Shown: piece by piece, positions 35,321-44,880 of the stretch | Layout: the number at the start of each line of letters is the position of its first letter | How positions within the stretch are numbered: the first letter of the stretch is position 1 | Source: Armatimonadota bacterium | GTDB taxonomy: Bacteria > Armatimonadota > UBA5829 > DTJY01 | Reading direction: 5' to 3' | DNA length: 64,000 bases | Assembly: GCA_023511795.1 (NCBI GenBank) | Contig: JAIMAU010000005.1 | Coordinates: 62,001-126,000, forward strand | The notes under the pieces: generated by a model | Database searches by the model: none | Told to the model about the DNA's origin: nothing | The model's input: only the letters and a program-made list of their open reading frames with translations | Made by a program: the position numbers and the translations under genes

Positions 35321-37342
35321 TCATGGCCAGGGAAACTCAGGCGTGGGAGCACCGGTCAAGGCACCTATCAACGTCCAAAATACAGCCATGCTAAACTCTC
35401 CCAGCACCATTCCAAGAAACCAAGGGCGCGCGCGAACATAAAGCCGCATGCCTCCATATCTTAGCAAAAGAACCTTTATAATCCAGGCTACAAGCGCAGA
35501 GAACCAAAATACGCTTATAGTCCAAGAGACACACAACGCATACCCTAATGGATGCAGAGGCCACCAATAGAACAATGATCTCATGTATGACAAGAATAAA
35601 GTAAAGATTACTCCCACACCAAAGAAAACTGGTGCTTGCCAATCCATGGGATTAGAACCAGCCATATGGCTTTCAAATTCGCGAAACGGTGCAAGATTTA
35701 ACCCTTGATAGACCGCTTGATAAAGCATGATGCCCCCACGTGAATATGGAATCACCATATGAAGAAATCCACCCACTATAAGCGCCGTGAGCGTACCAAC
35801 TGCAAGCATGGGAAGTAGAGCTCTTCTTCTAATATAAACGCCGTCAGACATTTTCAGGCTATCCAGGAACCCTGTAAAAAGTAATCCACGCTGGTCTCGA
35901 AGAAAAGCAACATCAAAAAAGGCAAGTAGCGTCATATTTGCCGCGCCAAGATTATGAACTGGTGCAAACATATGGTAAAGGTCAACCGGCCTAAAGGACG
36001 TCTCTGTCATTAACATTCCTGCTTCTGCTGTACTCCTTGCCATGACAAGCGCAATGACAAAGAGAAAAACGCCAAATTCGAAAAATGCAACCCAGAGTGA
36101 CATCCCAGCAAGCCATGACCAACCTGCAATTAGCGCAAAGCTGCCAAGCAATCCCCACACAGCTACACGATATGGCATCAACTCATTGGTATCATCCATC
36201 CGCTCTACACCCAAGGCAGTTCGAAATACGCGCCTAAGGTGGGGTAAAGAGACATAAATCAGGTATCCAACCAAAACAAAATACGCACCAGCAGTCTGAT
36301 ATGCCACAAAAAGATGCGTGCCATATACTGGCATGCGTTCCAGTTCCATTCCAAAGGACGCAGCTACTACGTCCTGGAAGCGCGCAAGAAGAGCAAAAAA
36401 CCAGAGCGAAAAAATAAGTTCAGATGGCAGGAGGAAGAAGAACCCTATCGCTGCAAAGGAGACGTAAATCCACCAGCAGTAAATTTTGTCCCATGGCGGA
36501 TTGACAAGATATGGATTGAGAAGTAGCTGGAGTGTTATTTCAGGAATGTTTGGAAACCAATTATGCAAGCCATTGAATGAAAATACAATAACAGGAAGCG
36601 CCATGCCGCCCCACAAGAGCTTATCCCTTAATATTGACCCGTCCTGCTCATCTTTAACAAGTTCAAGCGGCGGCTGAACCAATGGAAATGATAGCTTCTC
36701 ATTATCAACCCATTGGCGTCGCAGGATAGTAGCCATGCATAGAAAAGCAAAAATTACTAATAATACCAGCACACCCCATGCTAAAAGAGGTAACGACCAG
36801 GCATGCCAAGGAATCGTTTCACCTGCCCGAAGTCCTTCAAAGAAACGGATTGCGAGAGATTGACTTGGGCCCGATTCTGGGTCAAAAGGCACAAGCCACT
36901 TTTTAATATGTGGGTAGAAAAGATCATGCCACCTGTTACTTGGATTAGCAAAGTAATTTGGTGTCACTAGCAAAGGAATAATCTTCTCAAGAATCCCACG
37001 GGAGCAAACCATAGCGGCGACAATTATCATGCAGTAAATCATTATAAGCTCGGCTGCATTTAGAGCAAATCTGGCTGCTATCCTATGTAAACCCTTGTTC
37101 AACAAAACAACAAAGAAGAATATGCCAATAGCAGCCGGAGGCATTTGGAGAAAACCAACTTGGATTCGCCCAATTACCAATTCAGCGTATGATACGATAA
37201 AACACACAACTACAACGAAGAAAATGCCTATAAAAAGCGCACGTATCGATATGCTTGATTTTTCTACTTCAAGCGTTGAAACCTTTAAACTTGGGTTTTT
37301 GTTAGCTGATTTTTGAGAGCTAATTTGTGCTTTCCTGTTCAT
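35321..37342 (-). CDS. DUF6785-like polytopic membrane protein, possible transporter
   Basis: This 673-residue integral membrane protein has about 12-14 hydrophobic helices, starting with ALFIGIFFVVVVCFIVSYAEL and ending VLGEFSMAVFWTLIGALTG. Segments such as RWHDLFYPHIKKWLVPFDPES, NEKLSFPLVQPPLELV and FGMELERMPVYGTHLF are of the type seen in DUF6784/DUF6785 proteins, sometimes compared with oligopeptide transporters. The substrate is unknown. Its start overlaps the end of the symporter gene by 23 bases, so the two are translated together. The neighbourhood suggests uptake of sugars or small glycans, but no direct evidence supports this. Confidence 0.7.
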   Translation of the reverse strand: MNRKAQISSQKSANKNPSLKVSTLEVEKSSISIRALFIGIFFVVVVCFIVSYAELVIGRIQVGFLQMPPAAIGIFFFVVLLNKGLHRIAARFALNAAELIMIYCMIIVAAMVCSRGILEKIIPLLVTPNYFANPSNRWHDLFYPHIKKWLVPFDPESGPSQSLAIRFFEGLRAGETIPWHAWSLPLLAWGVLVLLVIFAFLCMATILRRQWVDNEKLSFPLVQPPLELVKDEQDGSILRDKLLWGGMALPVIVFSFNGLHNWFPNIPEITLQLLLNPYLVNPPWDKIYCWWIYVSFAAIGFFFLLPSELIFSLWFFALLARFQDVVAASFGMELERMPVYGTHLFVAYQTAGAYFVLVGYLIYVSLPHLRRVFRTALGVERMDDTNELMPYRVAVWGLLGSFALIAGWSWLAGMSLWVAFFEFGVFLFVIALVMARSTAEAGMLMTETSFRPVDLYHMFAPVHNLGAANMTLLAFFDVAFLRDQRGLLFTGFLDSLKMSDGVYIRRRALLPMLAVGTLTALIVGGFLHMVIPYSRGGIMLYQAVYQGLNLAPFREFESHMAGSNPMDWQAPVFFGVGVIFTLFLSYMRSLFYWWPLHPLGYALCVSWTISVFWFSALVAWIIKVLLLRYGGMRLYVRARPWFLGMVLGEFSMAVFWTLIGALTGAPTPEFPWP

Positions 37343-38939
37343 TACTTACAAATGGCGCTGGGAACAAAAGGCTAACAAGATAAGCAGCCACAATTGCGCC
37401 GACTAGCGAGAAGGGTAAAATAAACATAAAAGATACTTTGACTTCGTTACCGGTCAAAGCCTTAGAAATTTCCCCATAGTACGAGACAACTGCGCCTATT
37501 ACAAATCCCGAAAATATGGCCGCCCAAGCTCCCTGACGGTTTATTCTTTTAATAAAAAACGCCATGATAAATAGAGCTGCCATTGGAGCGATGAAGCAAC
37601 CATTTATTTTTTGTGCAACCTCCATGAAATTCCCTTTTATAAAATGCTGCACAAAACTAACTAAGATAGCGATTGCTCCCACAATGATTCCTATTAACTT
37701 TGCCTTTCTCACCCGTTGGCGCTCGTCGCTTGAACGAGAAAAGATTCTTGCAAAATCAACCATTATCACGGTCGTAATTGAGTTGACGCCAGATGATACG
37801 CTTGACATAGCGGCCGAGAAAAGTGCGGCAATCAAAACTCCCGAAAGGCCTGTTGGAAGCACATGCGCTATAAACCAAGGGAAGACATCATCAGCACCGC
37901 GTTTGAGCAAATAGAGCTTACCTTTAACTTCCCCCATCATCGACATCTTATGAACAACTTCGTCAAGCACACCCGGCTTCGCATTTAATAGAAGTTCATT
38001 AGCAGCAGGTATGGTGCTAGGATTGTGAATAAAGTAGCCCACTAAAGCTGCTCCACAAAAAGCCAAGACGCTAGCCACCATAGTATTTGCAAAAGCATTT
38101 GTGAGAAAACTTCTTCTTGCCATCCGGGCATCCCTAGTGCTTAGGTAACGTTGAATTGCAAGTTGGTCTGAGCTAGCTGTGCAAATCCACCAAACGATAT
38201 ACATAAAAATAATCCCTAAAACGGTTATTCGCTCTGTCAGGTCAAAGGAAAACAACTTTACATTTGGCCATGATAGCCCGCCTGCAATTACAGGGTCATG
38301 GAAGTTTGGCCACCAACCGGTTAGACTTCCTGAACTGTATATAGCAAATGCCACAACCGCCAGTGCACCACCAAAAAGAATGAACGCTTGAGTTACGTCA
38401 GTAATGATAACAGCGCGTATTCCACCCATCGTTGTGTAAGAAATCGTAATTATACCCACAGCAAGAATAACGCTTTCGAGCGGCCATCTAGTCATCTGAG
38501 AAACAGCGCGACTACAAGTATAAACAACAAGGCCTGTCCATGTAATGCGAGTAAGAATGAATAAAACCGCTGCGGCTTGACGTATACCCATCCCAAATTG
38601 TTTCTCGAGAAGTTGATACCCTGAGGTTATCTTATGCTCCATTATCTTTGGAATGACAAGGTATCCAATGAAGAAAAAGGAAAGCCAAACCGAGAGTTGA
38701 GACCACAAAACGCCAAAGCCATTGGCAATTACTTCGCCTGGCATGGTCAAATAAGTAATAGTACTAATAAGCGTAGCCATTGTGGAAATGCCCACAATAA
38801 ACCAATTCATGCTACGACGACCAAGGAAGTATTCATTTGTATCCGTCTGCCGCTTGGAATAATATATCCCGATGCCCAGCATCCACAGCATGTAAATTGC
38901 GACAACCAGTGCATCCCAATAGCTCAGGCTCTTACTCAT
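37320..38939 (-). CDS. Sodium:solute symporter (SSS family)
   Basis: This 539-residue membrane protein has about 13 helices and SSS hallmarks: EYFLGRRSMNWFIVGISTMATLIS near the N-terminus, TRITWTGLVVYTCSRAVSQM, YTTMGGIRAVIITDVTQAFILFGG (family G-G-x-x-A-V-x-x-T-D-x-x-Q), and ALFSAAMSSVSSGVNSITTV (family A-x-x-S-T-x-S-S). It would take up a sugar, sugar acid or related solute with Na+. GGAG lies nine bases before the ATG. It stands downstream of two oxidoreductase genes and an isomerase, and 61 bases separate it from the nearest of them; these are probably one operon for import and first oxidation of a monosaccharide. Confidence 0.93.
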   Translation of the reverse strand: MSKSLSYWDALVVAIYMLWMLGIGIYYSKRQTDTNEYFLGRRSMNWFIVGISTMATLISTITYLTMPGEVIANGFGVLWSQLSVWLSFFFIGYLVIPKIMEHKITSGYQLLEKQFGMGIRQAAAVLFILTRITWTGLVVYTCSRAVSQMTRWPLESVILAVGIITISYTTMGGIRAVIITDVTQAFILFGGALAVVAFAIYSSGSLTGWWPNFHDPVIAGGLSWPNVKLFSFDLTERITVLGIIFMYIVWWICTASSDQLAIQRYLSTRDARMARRSFLTNAFANTMVASVLAFCGAALVGYFIHNPSTIPAANELLLNAKPGVLDEVVHKMSMMGEVKGKLYLLKRGADDVFPWFIAHVLPTGLSGVLIAALFSAAMSSVSSGVNSITTVIMVDFARIFSRSSDERQRVRKAKLIGIIVGAIAILVSFVQHFIKGNFMEVAQKINGCFIAPMAALFIMAFFIKRINRQGAWAAIFSGFVIGAVVSYYGEISKALTGNEVKVSFMFILPFSLVGAIVAAYLVSLLFPAPFVSNEQESTN

Positions 38940-39000
38940 TAATAAAGCTCCAGGTTCTTAATAGTAAAAATTGATTAAAATCAAAGTCTGTAGACATATT

Positions 39001-39978
39001 TTATGCTATATTAAGCTTCGCCATTAAGTTAAGACAAAGTTGCAAGGTGTGCGCTGCCTCAGCAAAGCTAGTTCGCATTGGCGCACCACCGTCAATTGCC
39101 GCCAAGAACGCCCTTGCCTGTCTCCTGAGTGCATCCGCATAGTCAGCTCGCTCGACTTGCAAATCTTCCCAGTTTTTGTGAAAAATTTTGCACGTGAATT
39201 CTGGCTCGATTACACGCAAAAACCCCTCCACGCCAGCAAAATCTAGTATATTTTCATTAACTGGCTGGAATTGGTTGATATGCACCGTTCCCAGAGCGTC
39301 ATTCTCCTTAAACTTACAAGAAAGAGCTACCGTATCTTCAACTTCCACTCCCTCAAGCGCCAGATGTTCGACATATCCGCACATTTCTTCAATCGGTCCC
39401 ATATACCATTGGACAAGATCGAGAAAATGGGTTGCGCAGTCTAGTAGACAACCTCCACCTTGATCACGCCGCGCATAGTAAATTTCTCGGTAATCGGGCC
39501 TGTATGTTGTGAAAGGCTGGCCACCGTTTACGCGAGCGATAAGGACTTTCCCAAGCCTGCCTGATTTTACCAGCTCACGCGCCTTCTCATGAGCTGGGTG
39601 ATACCGGCGAACATATGCTACACCTGACGGCGGCGCTCCCGGTTTTTCTGCTAGCTTTAGAAGTTCCTCAACGGCAGCATAAGTATGAGAAAGAGGCTTT
39701 TCGGAAAGCACAGGCACTCCTTCAATCAGGCAACGAATCGAATAAGGAACGTGCGTAGGTGCAGGTGAACATATTACCACACCGTCAAACTGTTTAATGT
39801 CAATCGAATCCCAATCCTCAACCGAAATTTCTACACCAAACTCAGCGCGTGCCCGGGCCTTTGCCTCCTCTCGAGGGTCAATTACTGTTAAATGCGGTTT
39901 GGGGTTCTGAGAGCTGAAAGCCCTCAGTTGTTTCAGACCAATGCTACCTGCTCCGACAATCAGAATGCGCTTCGCCAA
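39001..39978 (-). CDS. Gfo/Idh/MocA-family oxidoreductase
   Basis: This 325-residue NAD(P)-dependent oxidoreductase has RILIVGAGSIGLKQLRAF at the N-terminus, LSEKPLSHT with the EKP lysine, and the C-terminal domain with GGGCLLDCATHFLDLVQWY. The frame is open for 40 codons upstream, which overlaps the isomerase gene. TTG 39978 is preferred because GGAGGAG ends seven bases before it and the Rossmann strand then begins at once. It lies 52 bases after the isomerase gene and is probably part of the same catabolic operon. The substrate is unknown; inositol or aldose oxidation is usual in the family. Confidence 0.88.
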   Translation of the reverse strand: MAKRILIVGAGSIGLKQLRAFSSQNPKPHLTVIDPREEAKARARAEFGVEISVEDWDSIDIKQFDGVVICSPAPTHVPYSIRCLIEGVPVLSEKPLSHTYAAVEELLKLAEKPGAPPSGVAYVRRYHPAHEKARELVKSGRLGKVLIARVNGGQPFTTYRPDYREIYYARRDQGGGCLLDCATHFLDLVQWYMGPIEEMCGYVEHLALEGVEVEDTVALSCKFKENDALGTVHINQFQPVNENILDFAGVEGFLRVIEPEFTCKIFHKNWEDLQVERADYADALRRQARAFLAAIDGGAPMRTSFAEAAHTLQLCLNLMAKLNIA

Positions 39979-40030
39979 ATTTATTCTCCTCCTCAAATTT
40001 TGAGAGTCTGACTGCCAACTTTTCGGCGCT

Positions 40031-40882
40031 CTAGCGTCCCAATATGGCATCCATTGCACGCGAAGTGTTTTCAATAAGAACCTCTGGGTAGTGTGCATAC
40101 GGAGGAATCATCTCAGCCGTAAGCGGTCCATCATATCCAACTTCTTTCAGTGCCTTAATTACCGCTGGCCAATCCACATCACCAGAAAGAAGGTCTACAA
40201 AACCAGAAGCTGTTCCTACGCTTCTTCGAAAATCTTTGAGATGCACGCGTCGAATTCGCTTCCCAAGGACAAGGATCCAATCTTGAGGGTAGCCGATATA
40301 AACACAGTTCCCAACGTCAAAATAAACAGCCACCCAGGGACTTCTGAACTGGTCCACAAAATTTGCCATTTCCATCGGACTAAGCAAGAACTTATTCCAC
40401 ACATTCTCGACACAGAGAGTCACGTCTGCCGCCTCAGCATCGCCAATGAGTTTGCCTATCTCCTCTGAGGCACGTTTGTATGCATCCCCATATTTGACAA
40501 CAGGTATGGAAGGATCCCATGGAACATCAACCGCACCAGGAACGACAAGCAAAGCATCCGTTCCGAGAGCATTGGCAGCAGCAATAGCCTTTTTATGAAT
40601 CTCAACCGCTTTAGCCCGAATGGAAGTATCATCCGACGTAAAAGGCCACTGAAAACCTAGTGCACAGGCAAGACTGGCAATCTCAATTCCAGTATCTGCG
40701 ATTGCCTCTTTTAATTGCTTAAGGTCATCCAATTTCGAATCGAGTGAAATTTCGCCGGTTACTGAGAAAGCTAGTTCTATAGCATCAAACCCAGCGACTT
40801 TTGCCTCCTTGCACGCCTGAACAGCAGGTTTTGATGCCTCTAAGCCGCCTGGAAATGCCCAGTAACTTATGCTCTTTATCAT
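40031..40882 (-). CDS. Sugar phosphate isomerase/epimerase-like TIM barrel
   Basis: This 283-residue xylose-isomerase-like TIM-barrel protein of the IolE/hydroxypyruvate isomerase/tagatose epimerase group shows AGFDAIELAFS, GIEIASLACALGFQWP, VTLCVENVWNKFLLSP with the metal-binding Glu, VAVYFDVGNCVYIGYPQDW with the metal-binding Asp, IRRVHLKDFRR and DGPLTAEMIPPY with the last Glu. These supply a divalent-metal site of Glu, Asp, His and Glu. It likely interconverts a keto-sugar or sugar acid produced by the neighbouring dehydrogenases. GGAGGAG stands shortly before the ATG. It is cytoplasmic. Confidence 0.88.
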   Translation of the reverse strand: MIKSISYWAFPGGLEASKPAVQACKEAKVAGFDAIELAFSVTGEISLDSKLDDLKQLKEAIADTGIEIASLACALGFQWPFTSDDTSIRAKAVEIHKKAIAAANALGTDALLVVPGAVDVPWDPSIPVVKYGDAYKRASEEIGKLIGDAEAADVTLCVENVWNKFLLSPMEMANFVDQFRSPWVAVYFDVGNCVYIGYPQDWILVLGKRIRRVHLKDFRRSVGTASGFVDLLSGDVDWPAVIKALKEVGYDGPLTAEMIPPYAHYPEVLIENTSRAMDAILGR

Positions 40883-40925
40883 AGCTTTACTCCTCCTAAA
40901 ATCTTATTGGTTCGCAAAACTAAGG

Positions 40926-41948
40926 CTATACGCTAACTGCTTGCCCAGTCTCTGCTGATTGCCGCGCAGCAAGACAAAGGCGTACAGCATAAGCAGCTTC
41001 CTCTGGTGTAATTATCTGTGGCATTAGACCTTTCTCGATGCAATCAAGGAAGTACACAATTTCGTTATAGTATCCTCCGAGCGAGGAAACGTTGCCGCCT
41101 GCGTCAGCCGAGCCTGCGGTCGGTTGAGGCACCTGAGGATACTCCTCAGGCTCACCTTCAGGCTGAAGAATTAGCGATGGAGAAGCGGTTGCATCGAAGA
41201 AAATGACACCTTTCTCACAAACAACCCTTATCTGGCTAGTAAATGGAAACCCTTCTGGCATTGCCAAACACCCAACCGCTTGGCTAGACATACCATTTTC
41301 GTGGCCTATTAGCATGGTAAGCGCCGAATCATAAGCGCCTTTAGCAGTTTTTATTCCATATGCAACAACCTGTTTTGGCCTTCCAAGAACCCAAACAAGG
41401 AAGTCAAGATCATGAATGTGGAGATCGAGTATTGCACCACCGCTTCTAACTGGGTCGGCAAGCCATCCCTGCCATGCCCAAGTAGCTGGGGCACTCAGCC
41501 TTTGAGCTGTAGCCCATAAAGGCCTTCCCAACCTGCCAGAATCAAGAATTGACTTTAGCACTTGGCACTCTGGCCAAAATCTTACTACATGACCTATCAT
41601 TAATTTGCTTCCGGACGCTTTCGCCGCAGATACCATTCTTTCACAAGAAACCATGCTCAAGGAAAGCGGCTTTTCGCAAAAAACGTCTTTTCCAGCATCT
41701 AGCGCTTTTAGAACATGTTCTTCATGCATATATGTGGGTGTACATACGTCAATTGCATCTACGTCTGACCCCTGAAGAAGGGCATCAATACTTTCGAATG
41801 CTTTACAACTAAGCTTGCTTGAAGCTTCAGCACGGCGATCTTCTTCAATGTCAGCAACAGCAACTACCTTGGCCTTTCCGCTAGCCTTGTAGCATTCAGC
41901 GTGCATTTTGCCCATAAAACCATAGCCTATTAGACCTATTCTCACCAT
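40926..41948 (-). CDS. Gfo/Idh/MocA-family oxidoreductase
   Basis: This 340-residue protein begins MVRIGLIGYGFMGKMHAECY, a strong G-x-G-x-x-G Rossmann start, followed by DVFCEKPLSLS with the EKP lysine and GGAILDLHIHDLDFLVWVLG in the C-terminal domain. This type resembles inositol 2-dehydrogenase-like enzymes, but the substrate is not defined. An upstream GTG at 41957 is in frame; ATG 41948 was preferred since GAGGTGG lies five bases upstream. It is the first gene of the - strand operon of two oxidoreductases, an isomerase and two transporters, and diverges from the gene at 42113. Confidence 0.9.
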   Translation of the reverse strand: MVRIGLIGYGFMGKMHAECYKASGKAKVVAVADIEEDRRAEASSKLSCKAFESIDALLQGSDVDAIDVCTPTYMHEEHVLKALDAGKDVFCEKPLSLSMVSCERMVSAAKASGSKLMIGHVVRFWPECQVLKSILDSGRLGRPLWATAQRLSAPATWAWQGWLADPVRSGGAILDLHIHDLDFLVWVLGRPKQVVAYGIKTAKGAYDSALTMLIGHENGMSSQAVGCLAMPEGFPFTSQIRVVCEKGVIFFDATASPSLILQPEGEPEEYPQVPQPTAGSADAGGNVSSLGGYYNEIVYFLDCIEKGLMPQIITPEEAAYAVRLCLAARQSAETGQAVSV

Positions 41949-42112
41949 TGAAACCACCTCTTAAGAAGGGATCTTCTAGTCTTACTAGCTTATTTCTTTT
42001 TAACGCCTCAACCGTCCTTCGTAGCAAATAAGAATTTACTACTTAGCAGAAGGTAGAAACCTCTAAGAGCTTGAAAATCATTGTGAATACAATTAACTGG
42101 AGGGCTAGGTCC

Positions 42113-43363
42113 GTGGGAATAAAACATAGTTTAGCAGTTTGTTTTGCACTTGTCTTTTTTCTCTTTTTCCAAGCAAATTCATACGCACAAGAAGGACAAA
42201 AAACAAACATTGATAAAGGAGTTAATAGGAAAACCTTGGCCCCTGAAACCGAGCTACCAAAGAACCGAAAGGATGCATTACAAGTGAGACGAATTGAATG
42301 GGAAAAGACTAAAATCGACGACGGAGCTTATGAATCTGCTTGCGCGTTCGATGTAAACAATGACGGCAAGCTTGACATCATATGTGGCGGCTTCTGGTAC
42401 GAGGCGCCGAATTGGACAAAACATAAGATTCGCGATGTCATGTCCGCTGGTGAGTATTTCGATGATTTTTCGACCATTCCAATGGACGTGAATGGCGATG
42501 GGTTCATGGATTTTATCACCGGCGGATGGTGGGGCAAAACCCTTTCATGGATTGAAAACCCCAAAGGACAGACAGTTGAATGGAAAAAACACGACATAGC
42601 AGAAGTTGGCTCAATTGAAACTACGCGCGCCTGGGATGTTGATGGGGATGGACAACTTGAAATTGTGCCCAATACTCCCGGCAATCCTCTGAGGGTTTTC
42701 AAGCTGGAAAACGGCATATTCAAAGAATATATTATAAGCAAGGAACCACAAGGGCATGGCTTGGGATTCGGAGACCTACTTGGCAATGGAAAGGGTTGCT
42801 TCATCACCCCAAATGGATGGCTTGAATCCATGGGCGACCCCCTCACCGGCGAATATGTCTTCCATCAGGAGTTCCAGCTTGGTAGCGCTAGTGTGCCAAT
42901 TATTGTAGCAGATGTTAACAAAGACGGCACAAACGAGCTGATTGTTGGCCAAGCACATGGTTATGGGCTCGATTACTACACACAAAAGATTGAAAATGGC
43001 AAACGTATATGGACCAAACATCCAATCGACCCATGGTTCTCGCAGTATCACGAGATGCAATGGGTAGATATTGACGGTGATGGAGAATGCGAACTTGTAA
43101 CTGGCAGCCGTTTCCGTGCTCATTGTGGCAATGAGGCAGGTGAGACGGATATTGTTGGCATTTGGTACTTCAAATGGAATGGAGAATCATTCACAAAATG
43201 TGTGATTGATTATGGGAAAAAAGGCGACCATTCTGGCACTGGCATCTTTATGTGGATAGGTGATATTGATAGCGATGGCAGACTCGACATAGTCGCACCC
43301 GGAAAAGAAGGATTGTTCCTCTTCAGAAACCTAGGGCCAGAAACCGCAGGAAATCAAAAATGA
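42113..43363 (+). CDS. Exported FG-GAP/VCBS-like repeat protein
   Basis: A signal peptide (HSLAVCFALVFFLFFQANSYA) is followed by repeated calcium-binding-like propeller motifs: FDVNNDGKLDIICGGFW, MDVNGDGFMDFITGGWW, WDVDGDGQLEIVPNT, ADVNKDGTNELIVGQ, VDIDGDGECELVTGS and GDIDSDGRLDIVAPG. This is the integrin-like FG-GAP/VCBS layout of a seven-bladed propeller. Such proteins bind carbohydrate or act as lyase-like enzymes; here the role is unknown. The frame allows a TTG start at 42071, but GTG 42113 has GGAGGG eight bases upstream and places the leader correctly (416 residues). It is followed by a GH5-like gene 40 bases downstream. Confidence 0.85.
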   Translation: MGIKHSLAVCFALVFFLFFQANSYAQEGQKTNIDKGVNRKTLAPETELPKNRKDALQVRRIEWEKTKIDDGAYESACAFDVNNDGKLDIICGGFWYEAPNWTKHKIRDVMSAGEYFDDFSTIPMDVNGDGFMDFITGGWWGKTLSWIENPKGQTVEWKKHDIAEVGSIETTRAWDVDGDGQLEIVPNTPGNPLRVFKLENGIFKEYIISKEPQGHGLGFGDLLGNGKGCFITPNGWLESMGDPLTGEYVFHQEFQLGSASVPIIVADVNKDGTNELIVGQAHGYGLDYYTQKIENGKRIWTKHPIDPWFSQYHEMQWVDIDGDGECELVTGSRFRAHCGNEAGETDIVGIWYFKWNGESFTKCVIDYGKKGDHSGTGIFMWIGDIDSDGRLDIVAPGKEGLFLFRNLGPETAGNQK

Positions 43364-43403
43364 TTGCCAATCGGATTTTGCCCACCGTAAAGGAATCTGG
43401 AAA

Positions 43404-44804
43404 ATGAAAGGTCTCCTGTGTCTAATTGGACTTGTCGCCATGATTACAAGAGCAGAAGCAGCAGACGGCGTAGCAATTCAAACATCGGAATCTGGTAAGC
43501 GCTATTTGGTTTATAATGGCAAGCCCCTTCTAGCCTTCGGACCTGGCGACGAAAAAATGCTAATTTCAATTAACAACCCCTCAGAAGTTCGCAAGTGGGC
43601 AAAATGGCAAAAAGATAATGGCATGTGTCTAATTCGAACCTACCCAACCTGTGTTCCAACGCCCGGCTGCCTTCATCCATTCAAATCGAAAAATGGAAAA
43701 TGGGATATAGACGCCTGGAACGACGAATACTTCAAGAATATGGAGCGCTTTTTTTCCATTCTGGAGGAATATGGCATTGTGGTTCATCTACAGCTTTGGC
43801 AAATTGTGTGGTTCAAAGAAGATAAACCTGATAGATGGGCGATGAACTATATTAATCCTGCCAACAATGCCAACGAGTGGACTCGCGCTTATCCGCACGG
43901 CGCCGACTATATGAACGCCCTAACAGATAGCCCTGGTGGAAGACACCGCAAAGAATGGGTAATGCGAATCCTTAACGCAGTAAATGGTCACAAGAATGTT
44001 TGGATTGACGTAATTAATGAACTTGGCAACGGCGGAATTGGGAATATGAAATGGGCACACGACGTGGTATCTTGGATTCGCGAATGGGAAAGAACTAACG
44101 GCCATAAGCTACTCGTCGGCGTAGATATGTGCAACTTCAATGCCGGTGCTTTTGAACCTTTTGAGAAAGACTATGACCTGCTAATATTCAATGAGCTTCA
44201 CAGAGATGAAGCTCTCCAAGCGGCAAAGCAATATAACAAACCGATGGTAAGTGTACGCTCAAGCGATGGAAGCAACAATCGTGAAGACTACCTTTTCATA
44301 GACGCCGAAAGCACCAGTCTTGAGCACCAAACTCGATATCGAACGCTATGTTATCGAAGTATATTCTCTGGACTGCAATCCATTGGTGCGTATTGGAAGT
44401 CCGAAATTCGGGAAGTAAACTACACCGACATGAAAGATTGGGCACAATATGCTCGTGCTTTGAGAAGATTTTGGGAAAAGATTAGCCATGCCTGGCCAAA
44501 TCTAGAAGTAGACGATTCAATCGTTTCCAAAGCAATAACTCCATTTGCTTACGGCATGAAATCCAATCAATTATATGCTGTATATCTTGAATGCGGTCCG
44601 CATACGGCAGGCAATCATTATCAATCTTCAATACTTGAAATTAAATGCCCGTTTGTCAATTATCATGTTGAGCTGTTTGACACTAAGAAAGGCGTATCCC
44701 AGCGTGTAGGCAGCTCACGCAGCAAAGACAAAATTGTCATCCAGCTTCCAGAATTCATAGATGATGTAGTGGTTCTTGTATGGCAAACCAGAAGCAAAGA
44801 ATAA
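43404..44804 (+). CDS. Exported GH5-like glycoside hydrolase
   Basis: A signal peptide (MKGLLCLIGLVAMITRAEAA) precedes a TIM-barrel of clan A. Seen are RYLVYNGKPLLAFGPGDE, a typical 'sugar-binding fold' opening, HLQLWQIVWFK, and Asn205-Glu206 in VWIDVINELGNGG, the usual acid/base of the clan. A later Glu for the nucleophile was not assigned with certainty, although KPMVSVRSSDGSN and FIDAESTS lie where it would be expected. A C-terminal beta-sandwich (IVIQLPEFIDDVVVLVW) ends the 466 residues. It probably hydrolyses a polysaccharide outside the cytoplasm. Confidence 0.75.
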   Translation: MKGLLCLIGLVAMITRAEAADGVAIQTSESGKRYLVYNGKPLLAFGPGDEKMLISINNPSEVRKWAKWQKDNGMCLIRTYPTCVPTPGCLHPFKSKNGKWDIDAWNDEYFKNMERFFSILEEYGIVVHLQLWQIVWFKEDKPDRWAMNYINPANNANEWTRAYPHGADYMNALTDSPGGRHRKEWVMRILNAVNGHKNVWIDVINELGNGGIGNMKWAHDVVSWIREWERTNGHKLLVGVDMCNFNAGAFEPFEKDYDLLIFNELHRDEALQAAKQYNKPMVSVRSSDGSNNREDYLFIDAESTSLEHQTRYRTLCYRSIFSGLQSIGAYWKSEIREVNYTDMKDWAQYARALRRFWEKISHAWPNLEVDDSIVSKAITPFAYGMKSNQLYAVYLECGPHTAGNHYQSSILEIKCPFVNYHVELFDTKKGVSQRVGSSRSKDKIVIQLPEFIDDVVVLVWQTRSKE

Positions 44805-44880
44805 AGATTAATAAATTTGGAGTTAGGGCCGTTGTGTTTAAATAATACATTTTTAAAACGCTGATAGGAGGGTTTTTCAA

